A stretch of DNA of 64,000 nucleotides from Xanthomarina sp. F1114 (GCF_026410255.1 NZ_JAPMLL010000016.1:1-64000), one strand, 5' to 3'; positions 1-9,414 are shown, counted from the stretch's first letter. Notes: a model not told the origin generated them from the letters alone. Made by a program: numbers and translations.

Positions 1-97
1 GTCAAGCAACCAAGCAAAAAAAAACACCCTCCTTAGAATTAAAAGAATAAAGAGCTCATCTGTCATGCTGAGCATAGTCAAAACATCTCCAAAATCA

Positions 98-563
98 GCT
101 CCTCCCTTCAGATGAAGGGAGGTGGCTCATCTGACTTCAGGAGGATGAGACGGAGGGTTTGAAGTCACGAAAATTCTCTCCAGACATAGAAAATGTACAG
201 GCTGTGGCTCAAAGCATCTTAAGACATAGAATTATAAAAAACTATAAACCCGAAACCGAAGGAATATCAGAAGAGCAGATTATTAAAAGCCTGTTCTAAT
301 ACCTTCCATTTTTATATGTTTCTCTCCAAAATGGGCTCCTCCCTTCAGATGAAGGGAGGTGGCTAGCCTGATATAAGGAAGGCTAGACGGAGGGTTTGAG
401 TTATCAAGCAACCAAGCATAAAAAACACCCTCCTTAGAATTAAAAGAATAAAGAGCTCATCTGTCATGCTGAGCGTAGTCGAAGCATCTCCAAAATCAGC
501 TCCTCCCTTCAGATGAAGGGAGGTGGCTCATCCGACTTCAGGAGGATGAGACGGAGGGTTTGA
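98..563 (+). repeat. Structured ~65-nt hairpin repeat, 3 copies
   Basis: Copies lie at about 98-161, 335-400 and 499-563. Each has a first hairpin CTCCCTTC-AGAT-GAAGGGAG, a second hairpin, then ACGGAGGGTTTGA. The second stem is CTCATC/GATGAG in copies 1 and 3 but CTAGCC/GGCTAG in copy 2, so both arms changed together. Eight more copies are at 43.1-44.8 kb. The pattern implies selection for, or templated maintenance of, the fold. Confidence 0.8.
174..299 (+). pseudogene. MoxR-like ATPase C-terminal fragment, copy 1
   Basis: An open stretch of 41 codons ends in TAA at 297-299. It encodes residues such as 'SILRHRI' followed by a run ending 'EQIIKSLF'. This resembles the lid/C-terminal end of MoxR-family AAA ATPases (HR-type helix followed by an acidic tail). 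There is no start codon and no upstream ATPase sequence; the 5' side is repeat DNA. The intact gene is probably just left of the window, because moxR commonly neighbours aconitase in flavobacteria (from general knowledge, not seen here). Confidence 0.6.
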
Positions 564-574
564 AGTCACGAAAA

Positions 575-700
575 TTCTCTCCATTCATAGAAAATGTACA
601 GGCTGTGGCTCAAAGTATCTTAAGACATAGAATTATAAAAAATTATAAAGCCGAAGCCGAAGGAATATCAGAAGAGCAGATCATTAAAAGCCTGTTCTAA
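575..700 (+). pseudogene. MoxR-like ATPase C-terminal fragment, copy 2
   Basis: This is a second copy of the same 41-codon tail, 401 bases downstream of the first, stopping with TAA at 698-700. It differs by a few substitutions, for example Asp to Phe near its start and Pro-Glu-Thr to Ala-Glu-Ala in the acidic part. It keeps the reading frame but has no start or catalytic domain, so it is a gene remnant carried by the tandem duplication. Confidence 0.6.
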
Positions 701-921
701 TACCTTCCATTTTTTCTATATTTCCCTATAAATTCAACGAGATAACCGTGCATTTTACGGACACTCAAAACCAACCTATTCTAAATTTTATTAATTTACT
801 ATTTTAGCTCATACTATTTTAAGAAATCTGTATTTCTTATCATAGAAAACCTCTTTTTGTTGAATTATTTTCAGTGAAACTTTCATTCTATTACATATTT
901 TTAAAACTCCTTAAAAATTCG

Positions 922-929
922 TAATTTTG
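922..929 (+). promoter_or_regulatory. Bacteroidota -7 promoter element for aconitase
   Basis: TAATTTTG matches the Bacteroidota -7 consensus TAnnTTTG and lies 60 bases before the aconitase ATG. No clear -33 TTTG is visible at the expected distance. Confidence 0.45.
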
Positions 930-989
930 CAATACACGGAACATGTGAAAAACACTGAAACTATTAATATTAATAATTAAATACAACTT

Positions 990-3254
990 ATGGCTTTCGA
1001 TATAGACATGATTAAAAAGGTGTACGGTACAATGGCAGAGCGCGTAGATGCAGCTCGTAAAATTGTTGGAAAACCGCTTACACTTTCAGAAAAGATTTTA
1101 TACGCACATCTTTGGGATGGAACACCAACCAAAGCGTTTGTTCGTGGAAAAGATTATGTGGATTTTGCTCCAGATCGTATTGCGTTGCAAGACGCTACGG
1201 CGCAAATGGCATTATTGCAGTTTATGCAAGCTGGAAAAACGAAGGTTGCAGTTCCTACTACAACGCATTGCGATCACTTAATTCAAGCAAAACAAGGTGC
1301 TAAACCAGATTTAATCCGTGCTAACGAAACAAGTAGCGAAGTATTCGAATTCTTGGCCTCTGTATCTAATAAGTATGGAATCGGATTCTGGAAACCAGGT
1401 GCTGGTATTATTCACCAGGTGGTTCTGGAAAACTACGCTTTCCCAGGTGGAATGATGATTGGTACCGATTCGCACACCGTTAACGCTGGTGGTCTTGGAA
1501 TGGTAGCTATTGGAGTAGGTGGAGCAGATGCGGTGGATGTCATGGCAGGAATGGCTTGGGAACTTAAATTCCCTAAATTAATCGGGGTTAAATTAACAGG
1601 TAATATCAACGGATGGACATCGGCAAAAGATGTGATTTTAAAAGTAGCTGGAATTCTAACCGTTAAAGGTGGAACAGGTGCTATTGTTGAATATTTTGGC
1701 CCAGGGGCTAAAAACTTATCTTGTACTGGAAAAGGAACCATTTGTAATATGGGTGCCGAAATTGGTGCAACTACTTCAACCTTTGGTTACGACGATTCTA
1801 TGGAACGTTATTTACGCGCTACGGATAGAGACGATGTTGCTGACGAAGCAAACAAAATCCGAGAATACTTAACCGGAGACGACGAAGTATATGCAAACCC
1901 TGAAAAATATTTCGATCAGGTTATTGAAATCGATTTAGATACATTACGCCCGCATTTAAATGGTCCGTTTACTCCAGACTTGGCAACGCCAGTTGGAGAA
2001 TTAGGTCCTAAAGCTAAAGAAAACGATTGGCCAATTAAAGTAGATTGGGGTCTTATAGGATCTTGTACCAACTCGTCTTACGAAGATTTAACCCGTGCAG
2101 CTTCTATTGCCAAACAAGCGGTAGATAAAAAGATTAAAGCCAAATCAGATTTCGGAATTAACCCAGGCTCAGAACAAATTCGTTTTACAGCCGAACGTGA
2201 TGGTATCCTAAAAATCTTCGAAGATTTAGACGCGACTATTTTTACCAATGCCTGTGGTCCATGTATCGGACAATGGGATAGAAGCGATTTAAAAGGAGAT
2301 GAGAAAAATACCATTGTACACTCTTTTAATAGAAACTTCTCAAAACGTGCAGATGGAAATCCAAATACACACGCCTTTGTGGGCTCTCCAGAAATGGTGG
2401 CAGCAATTGCTATTTCAGGAAGATTAGACTTTGACCCAATGAACGACACCTTGATAAACGAGGATGGAGAAGAAGTAAAATTAGAAGAACCAAGAGGTAT
2501 TGAATTACCACCATTAGGATTCGAAGTTGAAGATGCTGGTTATGTAGAACCTGTAAAGGATGGTACGGGAATAGAAATATCTGTAAGTGCTACGTCAGAA
2601 CGTTTACAATTATTAACACCTTTCCAACCTATTGGAGATAGCATTACAGGAGCCAAACTGTTAATTAAAGCGTTTGGAAAATGTACTACAGACCACATAT
2701 CAATGGCTGGACCTTGGTTGCGTTATAGAGGACATCTAGATAATATCTCTAACAATATGCTAATTGGTGCGATCAATGCTTATAATAAGAAAACCAATTT
2801 TGTAAAAAATCAGTTGACTGGAGACTATGCAGGAGTTCCGGATGTGGCCAGAGATTATAAAGCCAAAGGTATTTATTCAGTAGTAGTTGGAGATCATAAC
2901 TACGGCGAAGGTTCTTCTAGAGAGCATGCTGCCATGGAGCCAAGACACTTAGGTGTAGCTGCAGTTATTGTAAAGTCCTTTGCACGTATTCACGAAACAA
3001 ACCTGAAAAAACAAGGGATGTTAGGTTTAACTTTTGTTAATGAATCTGATTACGATCTAATCCAAGAAGATGATACCATCAATTTCTTAGATTTAAATGA
3101 ATTTGCACCAGACAAGCCTCTTAATATAGAGTTTGTGCATAAAGATGGTTCAAAGGATGTTATTACCGTAAATCACACCTATAACCAAGCGCAAATTGAT
3201 TGGTACAACGAAGGTTCTGCACTTAATTTAATTAAAAAGCAAAACGCGTCTTAA
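990..3254 (+). CDS. acn: Aconitate hydratase
   Basis: Converts citrate to isocitrate in the TCA cycle, in the cytoplasm, using a [4Fe-4S] cluster. The protein is 754 residues, the length of the mitochondrial-type aconitases found in Bacteroidota rather than the ~890-residue AcnA. The three cluster ligands are visible: Cys359 in 'GSCTNSS', and Cys422 and Cys425 in 'CGPC'. The swivel domain follows, with '[10 protein letters not shown]' and the substrate-binding '[10 protein letters not shown]' near residue 635. It starts at an ATG about 60 bases after a -7 promoter element and ends just before a strong hairpin terminator, so it appears to be transcribed alone. The sequence upstream is full of repeats and MoxR-like gene ends. 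Confidence 0.97.
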   Translation: MAFDIDMIKKVYGTMAERVDAARKIVGKPLTLSEKILYAHLWDGTPTKAFVRGKDYVDFAPDRIALQDATAQMALLQFMQAGKTKVAVPTTTHCDHLIQAKQGAKPDLIRANETSSEVFEFLASVSNKYGIGFWKPGAGIIHQVVLENYAFPGGMMIGTDSHTVNAGGLGMVAIGVGGADAVDVMAGMAWELKFPKLIGVKLTGNINGWTSAKDVILKVAGILTVKGGTGAIVEYFGPGAKNLSCTGKGTICNMGAEIGATTSTFGYDDSMERYLRATDRDDVADEANKIREYLTGDDEVYANPEKYFDQVIEIDLDTLRPHLNGPFTPDLATPVGELGPKAKENDWPIKVDWGLIGSCTNSSYEDLTRAASIAKQAVDKKIKAKSDFGINPGSEQIRFTAERDGILKIFEDLDATIFTNACGPCIGQWDRSDLKGDEKNTIVHSFNRNFSKRADGNPNTHAFVGSPEMVAAIAISGRLDFDPMNDTLINEDGEEVKLEEPRGIELPPLGFEVEDAGYVEPVKDGTGIEISVSATSERLQLLTPFQPIGDSITGAKLLIKAFGKCTTDHISMAGPWLRYRGHLDNISNNMLIGAINAYNKKTNFVKNQLTGDYAGVPDVARDYKAKGIYSVVVGDHNYGEGSSREHAAMEPRHLGVAAVIVKSFARIHETNLKKQGMLGLTFVNESDYDLIQEDDTINFLDLNEFAPDKPLNIEFVHKDGSKDVITVNHTYNQAQIDWYNEGSALNLIKKQNAS

Positions 3255-3276
3255 TTAATAAGAATAGTATTAAACT

Positions 3277-3309
3277 AAAAAACTCCTGAAGAAATTCAGG
3301 AGTTTTTTT
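3277..3309 (+). terminator. Rho-independent terminator after aconitase
   Basis: The stem AACTCCTGAA/TTCAGGAGTT has a 4-base loop and is followed by a run of T. It begins 22 bases after the aconitase stop codon. Confidence 0.9.
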
Positions 3310-3369
3310 ATGTCTTAAATAATTTTACAATTTAATTGCCTCCAAGTTGTCAGAAAGTAAGAGTATAAA

Positions 3370-3522
3370 GTCTCCTGTCATTCTGAACGAGGCTCGAAGC
3401 AAAGAATCTAATAGTACAACACTAACAACTCACCACTAACAACTCAAAGCTCACAACCCACAACTCACCACTCAAAGCTCACCTCTCAAAGCTCACGACT
3501 CAAAACTCACACCCCACACCCC
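3370..3522. repeat. Low-complexity AC-rich short repeats
   Basis: A 'CATTCTGAACGAGGC' stretch related to the 142-bp array family at 41 kb comes first. From 3416 onward there is a degenerate array of 'AACTCACCACTCAAAGCTC'-like words. It lies between the convergent aconitase gene and beta-barrel gene and has no coding content. Confidence 0.7.
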
Positions 3523-3575
3523 TTGTCCAAAGTGATAAAGAAAGCAGGTTTAAGCCATCAGTAAAAGTGAGAAAA

Positions 3576-4166
3576 CTAAAATTTATAGATAACTTCAGCA
3601 CTATGCTGAATGTAATTTGATAAGTAAATCGATTTATTGAAACCCCATTTCCCTACGGTTTGCAATCGCAATCCTAAATCATAGGTGTTTGTAAACCAAA
3701 ACTGAACACCTACTCCAGCATTAAACGTGCCCGTATTAAAATCTGTTACTTGAGTGAAGCCTAGCCCAAGAAGCGCGTATGTTTCTACTCGCTTTAGTCG
3801 GGTAGTGGGAGCATAAAATTGATCAAGATATACTTTACCCGACATGTCCATCGCAAAGAAAGATTTATTTTCAGGTAGTACCAATTCATTCTGCAAATTA
3901 CTCATTTGTAGGCTATTAAAAGATAACGCTGCATTTATAGCTAAATAATTTAAAACGCGATATTCCCCACTTAACATTACTGGGTTTTTAAAATTCCAAT
4001 TACTTCCATCAAATGGTTGGTTAATTCCCGAGCCATCATTATCTACAATATTAACTCCTAGACCTATAGCCCAAGGATAATCAAGTACTTCATTTACGCC
4101 TCTGCTTTGACCAAAACTAAAAATGGTAATAAACAAAAGTATAATGGATATGCTAAGTTTCTTCAT
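3576..4166 (-). CDS. Outer-membrane beta-barrel protein
   Basis: A 196-residue protein with a clear Sec signal peptide (Lys-Lys start, hydrophobic residues 6-18, ending 'FGQ' near residue 20). Alternating hydrophobic strands and a final Phe are typical of small outer-membrane barrels. Segments such as 'YPWAIGLGVNIVDNDGSG' and 'ALLGLGFTQV' resemble the N-terminal barrel of flavobacterial OmpA-family proteins, but no OmpA peptidoglycan-binding domain follows. It is the last of a run of minus-strand genes, 75 bases downstream of the nucleotidyltransferase gene. A function beyond a membrane barrel cannot be read from the sequence. Confidence 0.75.
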   Translation of the reverse strand: MKKLSISIILLFITIFSFGQSRGVNEVLDYPWAIGLGVNIVDNDGSGINQPFDGSNWNFKNPVMLSGEYRVLNYLAINAALSFNSLQMSNLQNELVLPENKSFFAMDMSGKVYLDQFYAPTTRLKRVETYALLGLGFTQVTDFNTGTFNAGVGVQFWFTNTYDLGLRLQTVGKWGFNKSIYLSNYIQHSAEVIYKF

Positions 4167-4241
4167 AGAGCAAATTTATAATAAAAATAACATTATTTTG
4201 GACTTCATCAAAAGAATATTAAAAAATAAGCTTTCAAATAA

Positions 4242-5303
4242 TCACGACTTTCCTTTTAAACGTTCAAAAATACGATTATAATTATTAAAGACATCTTTTC
4301 TATAATCTTTATTAATTAAGAATAGTTTCAATCGTGAAAATAAAAACTTAATAAATAAAAAACTCCGAAATAAATAATCAATAGAATAGGAAAAACTAGG
4401 ATGCCTTTGCTTAAAATTATAATAACTGAGCTTAAAAAAAGTCTTTTTGTCTTTTATTAGATGTTGGACATCCTTAAAATAAACAGTCGATAAACATAAA
4501 AAATTGATTACAAATCTATCAGCTTCTAATTCATCAGGTAATACTCCTTGGGCTTTATTTAAAATAAGGAGCGAGTCATATATGCTTCTAAAACTAACTC
4601 GTGAATAATAATTCCCACGATCATTTATTTGCCAGTTGAGTATGCAATGATGTAAGAGGTGATTATTAGCAGGTACGTAAACTTGGTTAATTAATTGTTT
4701 AGAATTTAAAACACACTCTTTGTTTAAAAGAGCTTTCTGTCCCTTAAAAAATAAAGATTTATGTAACTCCACTGCTGCCAAACTATTAGCTAAAACTAAT
4801 CTGGGTAGGTGTCTATGTTCAAAATATTTAACTCCAAATGTTTGTTTTCTAGGCTTGTAGTTTTCCGAAATCAGTACATTATTAGCAGCTTCAAGTTGGT
4901 GTTCGGAAACAAGAATATCAATATCACCAATCATTCTTTCTCCTAAATCAATATAATACCCTGCTGCTAATAGCCCAGTCCCTTTTAGAAAAACATGTTC
5001 AATATCATGATTTTGAAAGAGTTTGCTAATAGTATGAACATCCCTTAAAAGAGAGATATTTCTGTTTCTATTAATGTCGGTTAGCTCTTCAAGATAGTCT
5101 CTAAGGTCTGCTGGTAAAACACTTAGAAGAGACTTTTGTTTTAATCGCAAATAAAGGGTAGGTAAAACAACATGCTGGCTAGCATGTACTACAAGAGCGT
5201 CCCAATCGAAATCAGAATGGGCCAATCTCGTTTTTAAAACTTCAGAATCACTCTTAAAACTTAAGATGTCAGCAATAATTTGATACGCTTGAAAGGGAGT
5301 CAT
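4242..5303 (-). CDS. Nucleotidyltransferase family protein (NTP_transf_5-like)
   Basis: A 353-residue protein resembling the uncharacterised nucleotidyltransferase family PF14907. The signature is 'FLKGTGLLAAGYY' (residues 105-117) followed by 'GDIDILV' with Asp127 and Asp129, the likely metal-binding acidic pair of a polymerase-beta-type nucleotidyltransferase. Family members occur in lasso-peptide clusters, where one (PsmN of pseudomycoidin) modifies the peptide. The gene follows the HPr-kinase-like gene on the same strand after 52 bases, the same pairing seen in such clusters. The substrate is unknown; action on the small peptide encoded at 6534-6698 is an inference. Confidence 0.75.
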   Translation of the reverse strand: MTPFQAYQIIADILSFKSDSEVLKTRLAHSDFDWDALVVHASQHVVLPTLYLRLKQKSLLSVLPADLRDYLEELTDINRNRNISLLRDVHTISKLFQNHDIEHVFLKGTGLLAAGYYIDLGERMIGDIDILVSEHQLEAANNVLISENYKPRKQTFGVKYFEHRHLPRLVLANSLAAVELHKSLFFKGQKALLNKECVLNSKQLINQVYVPANNHLLHHCILNWQINDRGNYYSRVSFRSIYDSLLILNKAQGVLPDELEADRFVINFLCLSTVYFKDVQHLIKDKKTFFKLSYYNFKQRHPSFSYSIDYLFRSFLFIKFLFSRLKLFLINKDYRKDVFNNYNRIFERLKGKS

Positions 5304-5355
5304 TTTTGAAGGGTGACGAATTAAATGTTATTTAAACAAATATAAATATATAATG

Positions 5356-6498
5356 TTATTGCGCAGGTCTTAATAACGTTTCAAATTTAGAAATAACAGC
5401 ATCTGTTTCACTATAAGTCAGTTTGTAAAAACTACAGCTATCAAGCCAATCCATAAAAATTCTAACATGTTCAGGATGAGGCGAAATCCATGAATCGGGT
5501 ATTAATGCATTTAGAGCTTCTTCAATTGGGAGTGTGTCCAATGAGGCTTCGGAATCTGCCTCATAATTAACTAATACTATTTTAGAACAAGGTAATGGTT
5601 TGATATCCGAGTTAACTGGTGTAACGTATTTCAAGAGGCCTTTATGGCTATTGGGAGATTGAAATGTCCTGTACTTTATGCGTTCAGAAAGAGAATCAAT
5701 CAGACTAAAGGCATTTTTTTTAATGGAGATGGCTGATGGAAAATGATGAATCTGTTGAGTTTTAGCAAGCATAGGACTAAGGTCATCAGTCAAAAGATTA
5801 AATCCATAATCCATTAGTATGGCTGATAGAGTGCTTTTCCCTTTGCCAGATTCCCCAATAAGCATAACAGCCTCAGAATTATTTGAAATGGTAGAAGCAT
5901 GGAAGCTTGCAAGCCAATCAGATTCCTTGGTCTGAGTTAAAGTGCACAATAATTCTATGGCAAATTTTCCCTGTAATAAATGATAAGCTTGAGTTGAATA
6001 ACTTTCTAAAAAATGATTACTTTTAAATAAGTGCAGAAGATGGTTTGAGCTGCTAATATGAAAAACACAATCTGCGTTAATTTGCGGAGCCTCTATTTCT
6101 AAATATGAAAATTGCGGGTGAATCAAACGCTGTTCGTTTTCAGACTGATAGCATACTTGGATAATTACACCATTGAAATTATAAAAAATGGAAATAAATG
6201 GGAACTCTGAATCCAAAACAGAAACTTCACTAACTTTATTTTCTTCAGGATCTATACTATGAACAGATGTTAAAAGACTTTCAATTTCTGAAAATAAAAC
6301 ACCTGATACCTCTCCTGAAATAGGTTCACCTGTATTGATTAATTGATGAAAATGGCTGTAATCCTTGCTTTGTAAAAAGCAATCTAATAAAGTGTAAATA
6401 TGGTCATTTAAGACCAAGTATTTATTTGAAACCTGAAACCACAAAATAACAACATCATGGGTGTGATGCACATAGTTAGGGGCTAAAATGGTTTTCAA
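5356..6498 (-). CDS. HPr-kinase-like protein with possible N-terminal PqqD-like domain
   Basis: A 380-residue protein. The C-terminal half has HPr kinase-like landmarks: His200, a P-loop 'GESGKGKST' at 215-223, and 'DD' at 238-239. The first ~80 residues ('KYLVLNDHIYTLLDCFL' around 26-42) look like a PqqD/RRE winged-helix peptide-binding domain, but this is a weak visual match. HPr-kinase homologues in lasso-peptide clusters (PadeK, ThcoK) phosphorylate a precursor peptide. No PTS HPr gene is nearby, and the protein is longer than typical HprK (~310 residues). It lies 35 bases downstream of a 54-codon peptide gene and 52 bases upstream of the nucleotidyltransferase gene, so the three are probably one operon. 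Confidence 0.7.
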   Translation of the reverse strand: MKTILAPNYVHHTHDVVILWFQVSNKYLVLNDHIYTLLDCFLQSKDYSHFHQLINTGEPISGEVSGVLFSEIESLLTSVHSIDPEENKVSEVSVLDSEFPFISIFYNFNGVIIQVCYQSENEQRLIHPQFSYLEIEAPQINADCVFHISSSNHLLHLFKSNHFLESYSTQAYHLLQGKFAIELLCTLTQTKESDWLASFHASTISNNSEAVMLIGESGKGKSTLSAILMDYGFNLLTDDLSPMLAKTQQIHHFPSAISIKKNAFSLIDSLSERIKYRTFQSPNSHKGLLKYVTPVNSDIKPLPCSKIVLVNYEADSEASLDTLPIEEALNALIPDSWISPHPEHVRIFMDWLDSCSFYKLTYSETDAVISKFETLLRPAQ

Positions 6499-6533
6499 TT
6501 TTTGTTTTCTTATATTTATTAAGAATGAAGCTT

Positions 6534-6698
6534 TTATTCAAAAGGGTTCCCTCCTGGATCTAAGGGTACAGATTGAGCATGGGCTTTTTTGGGGCTTAAT
6601 ATAAGAAAGGTTCCCACAGCCGTTAATGCAGCGTATTTCCCCATTCTCTTTAGCGCTTCATTACGCGTGATTTGATTTTTTGACGAGTCTTTATTCAT
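6534..6698 (-). CDS. Small secreted peptide precursor (54 aa), RiPP-like candidate
   Basis: An ATG at 6698 opens 54 codons ending in TAA at 6534. The product has a basic N-terminus ('NEALKRMGKY', residues 13-22), a hydrophobic core 'AALTAVGTFLIL' (23-34), and an Ala-His-Ala site (39-41) that looks like a signal peptidase site. This would release a 13-residue, Pro/Gly-rich acidic tail containing 'LDPGGNPFE'. The region 'ITRNEALKRMG' is faintly Tat-like but has no twin arginine. The gene is directly upstream of the HPr-kinase-like and nucleotidyltransferase genes on the same strand. I know no named family for it; a modified-peptide precursor is an inference from length and neighbours. Confidence 0.7.
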   Translation of the reverse strand: MNKDSSKNQITRNEALKRMGKYAALTAVGTFLILSPKKAHAQSVPLDPGGNPFE

Positions 6699-6702
6699 AA
6701 TG

Positions 6703-6710
6703 CAAATATA
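6703..6710 (-). promoter_or_regulatory. -7 promoter element for the small-peptide operon
   Basis: Read on the minus strand this is TATATTTG, a perfect TAnnTTTG match, ending 4 bases before the small-peptide ATG. Transcription would start at or next to the start codon, giving a nearly leaderless message. No -33 element is obvious. Confidence 0.45.
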
Positions 6711-6783
6711 AAAATCATTTTATATATAATTACTATAATCTGTTAATAGATTATATTTTAAACAATATGGTCAATTTAATTTC

Positions 6784-6833
6784 CCTCTTATAAATTAATC
6801 CCAAAAATCATATTTGTAGAAATTTATAAGAGG
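6784..6833. terminator. Inverted repeat downstream of T9SS protein gene
   Basis: A 13-bp perfect inverted repeat CCTCTTATAAATT/AATTTATAAGAGG with a 24-base loop lies just past the 3' end of the minus-strand gene at 6845. The T-run is on the plus-strand side, so as an intrinsic terminator for the minus-strand gene it is weak; it may still end transcription or mark an mRNA end. Confidence 0.45.
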
Positions 6834-6844
6834 TTTTTTATATA

Positions 6845-9319
6845 TTATTTAATAATTACTTTTTGTGTCTTAATTAAAGTTTTGTTTGATACAGCAACAG
6901 CATATACCCCTGTGGCTAAGGTTGAAACATCTATTTGGTTATGGATAGTTCCAGCCTCTAGAGTAGAGCTCAGTACCACTCTGCCTTGCATATCGTACAC
7001 TTTAACAAAGGTAGTCTCTGTTAAATGCCCTTTTACAAAAATGGCTTTTGGTGTAGCAGTAGCAAAAATATGTAAGCTATTTAAAGTCAGGTCATCTGTA
7101 GATAGTGAAGCATCTGCAAACCTTAAAAAGAAACGTCCCACTCCCGAAATAGCGGAAGTAGCTGTTAAGTTATAGGCACTATCTGTTAATAAGGTTAAGG
7201 TATTAGCTACAGTATCTTCCAAATAAACATGTGTGGATGCCGGTAAACTGGTTTCAGCTAATGTCAAGCTTATTGTTTCGCCTGCTGGAATATGAACTCC
7301 CAATGGAATACTAACATCGGCATAATCGTTATAAGCTAATGATTGAACGCCCATAGCATCACCAGTATTATCTTGAACTAAATTAGAATATAAGGAGAAT
7401 TCGTTTGTTTGTCCCGCAAATACTTTCGAATCGTAACCAGGGTCTAAACCTAAAGAAGCATTATCAGTAAAATAGAAATCTGTGCTATATGATAAATCGG
7501 CCTCATTACTTAGGCGAAGTTTTAAATGTTCTATTGGAGTGTTACTTAATCTTCCTGGAATAAAATCATCACCAGGACCAATGGTGCGCATGGATGGGGT
7601 AAACGAAATAGTTCCGCTTGTCGCACGGGAAGCAACATAAAACCCTTGGCCTGGTGCTAGTTTTGCACCAGGGTTTGCCTCAGAATATGCTTGATTTTGT
7701 ATATTCCAACCATTCGAGGCATTTCCATCATAGCCATAAACACCTGAGCTAGTAGTACTCAACGAACTATTATTAAGAGCTAAAAAGTCTGCTAAACTTA
7801 AATAAGACGTATATGGGTTTCCAATTAAGTTCCAATCTGGAGTTACCGTCCCAGCAATAGAAATAGGAGTGCTAACACTACCTGTGTTAACCGTTCCAGT
7901 AAAATTTAAATTACCATCGTCTGTGGTCGCTGTTCGATAACCAATACCAGGACTTAATATGACAGATGCTTCCGCGGGAATAGCAGTGTCATAAGTTAAA
8001 TAGCTGCCCGTAGTCTTGTCAAAGGGACCAAAAAGTTTCTCGCTAGGATTACCAGGATTGTAAAATAAATTAGAATTATTAGCAGCCATATCACCAAATG
8101 TTTGCCCGCCAACTGGAGCTGAAATTAAATCGTTTCCACCAACACTAGCATTGGTATTTACATGGCGACTATAAGTAACATTTCCAGTGACAATACCTCC
8201 AACAATTAAACTGGAGTAATTGGAAGAAAGAGAATTCAGTTTTAATAATCCTTCTGTATTTAAATCTGAATTTACTGTAATAGAACTAATGGATGATACA
8301 GTGACAGTAGCTCCATTTGCAATAATTAGATTATTAAACCCAATATCTTCACCCACTACGTAATTTCCATCTTTCACAAGTCCGTTTTCAGTACCTGTAG
8401 CCATAGCATCAGTAGGGGCGTAAGGTATCCAAGAACTATTTGTATAGACCAACCCATCAAAAGCAATCACAACGTTAAATCTAACACTGCTAAATAAACC
8501 TCCCACTCCCGGCGTTATGGGGTCAACATATAATTTAGCATTTTCCCTTGGTTCTAAAAATTTGACCGTATTAAAGATTCCAATTCCATTATTGATGTCA
8601 TAATCTGTTGATGATGGATCCATTGATCCATTTGAACTTACCTCCACTTCTCCATTATAATCGATATCCAAATTATTGTTTATATCCACCGCATGAACCG
8701 TTGGATAGGGGATCATTATTTCAAACTGATCGACATCTGTTGGTTGTTGGTCAAATATGAGTATAGAAGCCGTTACTTCTATTCTGTTATCATCGCCAGT
8801 AATTGATGTACTAGCCCCTCCGGCATCAGTAGCTGTAAAAGTCGAGCCACTAACATGAGAAGTTGCTGAACTAATAATTAATTGAATTTGCTCATTATCA
8901 GTAACGGTGCTTTTAAAAGTGGCATAAACACTAAACGTTTTGGAACCATTATTCGGAGCTGTTATGCTTAAGCCACTAAAATTTGTTGTGGCATCTACCG
9001 TAGTCATTTCACTAACATTTGTAGTGCCATCAAAGATAGCCAATGCTGCAAAATTGGTATATCCAGAAACACTAAACCCTAAATCGGTTAAAATTGTTGG
9101 TAAGCCATCAGGATCTGATAAATCGTTGCCCCCATCTTGAATGACAAATTCTCCAATTTGAATAGAATTTGTTGTAGTTAAACCGGACGCAGCGTTATAC
9201 GTTATATAATTAATATTTTGCGAAGCTGTAAAGCTAGTAGAAGCAATAATATTAGATTCTTGTGCATAACTAAAGAGACTAATAGTAAATATTAAAAGTG
9301 ATAAGTAGATTTTTTTCAT
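6845..9319 (-). CDS. Secreted protein with T9SS type A sorting domain
   Basis: About 824 residues. The ATG at 9319 ('MKKIYLSLLIF') is preferred over an ATG two codons upstream because it begins a normal Sec signal peptide ending 'SYAQ'. The body is Ser/Thr/Gly/Asn-rich with many beta-strand-like repeats. The last ~75 residues form a type A C-terminal sorting domain: 'VKVYDMQGRVVLSS', then 'LATGVYAVAVSN', ending Lys-Val-Ile-Ile-Lys. Such proteins are exported by the Sec system, then by the type IX system, and anchored to or released from the cell surface. No catalytic domain is recognisable; structural or adhesive roles are possible. It is upstream of the small-peptide gene on the same strand. 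Confidence 0.88.
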   Translation of the reverse strand: MKKIYLSLLIFTISLFSYAQESNIIASTSFTASQNINYITYNAASGLTTTNSIQIGEFVIQDGGNDLSDPDGLPTILTDLGFSVSGYTNFAALAIFDGTTNVSEMTTVDATTNFSGLSITAPNNGSKTFSVYATFKSTVTDNEQIQLIISSATSHVSGSTFTATDAGGASTSITGDDNRIEVTASILIFDQQPTDVDQFEIMIPYPTVHAVDINNNLDIDYNGEVEVSSNGSMDPSSTDYDINNGIGIFNTVKFLEPRENAKLYVDPITPGVGGLFSSVRFNVVIAFDGLVYTNSSWIPYAPTDAMATGTENGLVKDGNYVVGEDIGFNNLIIANGATVTVSSISSITVNSDLNTEGLLKLNSLSSNYSSLIVGGIVTGNVTYSRHVNTNASVGGNDLISAPVGGQTFGDMAANNSNLFYNPGNPSEKLFGPFDKTTGSYLTYDTAIPAEASVILSPGIGYRTATTDDGNLNFTGTVNTGSVSTPISIAGTVTPDWNLIGNPYTSYLSLADFLALNNSSLSTTSSGVYGYDGNASNGWNIQNQAYSEANPGAKLAPGQGFYVASRATSGTISFTPSMRTIGPGDDFIPGRLSNTPIEHLKLRLSNEADLSYSTDFYFTDNASLGLDPGYDSKVFAGQTNEFSLYSNLVQDNTGDAMGVQSLAYNDYADVSIPLGVHIPAGETISLTLAETSLPASTHVYLEDTVANTLTLLTDSAYNLTATSAISGVGRFFLRFADASLSTDDLTLNSLHIFATATPKAIFVKGHLTETTFVKVYDMQGRVVLSSTLEAGTIHNQIDVSTLATGVYAVAVSNKTLIKTQKVIIK

Positions 9320-9389
9320 AATCATGTAATTTTAAATAACTGATTGCCAGGCGGGTATATCAGAGCTTTGATTTTTTAATAGCTAACTA

Positions 9390-9397
9390 CAAATATA
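9390..9397 (-). promoter_or_regulatory. -7 promoter element for T9SS protein gene
   Basis: On the minus strand this reads TATATTTG, matching TAnnTTTG, about 70 bases before the T9SS protein start codon. Confidence 0.5.
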
Positions 9398-9414
9398 TGA
9401 AAAGTAGATGACTT

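Larger units (their letters stand above)
1..705. repeat. ~401-bp imperfect tandem duplication
   Basis: Bases from about 2-300 recur at about 404-700 with an offset of 401-402 bases and a few substitutions. The unit contains the AC-rich start, a 'CATGCTGAGC' stretch, a structured hairpin element, and the last codons of a MoxR-like gene. The same modules reappear in different order at 43.0-44.8 kb. Nothing here codes for a complete protein. This is seen directly in the sequence; the exact borders are approximate. Confidence 0.85.

Noticed and set aside
1433-1741. Minus-strand open frames inside aconitase
   Set aside because: They are antisense shadows of a strongly conserved gene with ordinary codon use.
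6784-6833. Intrinsic terminator for the T9SS protein gene
   Set aside because: The T-run is on the wrong side for the minus-strand gene, so it is listed only as an inverted repeat with low confidence.
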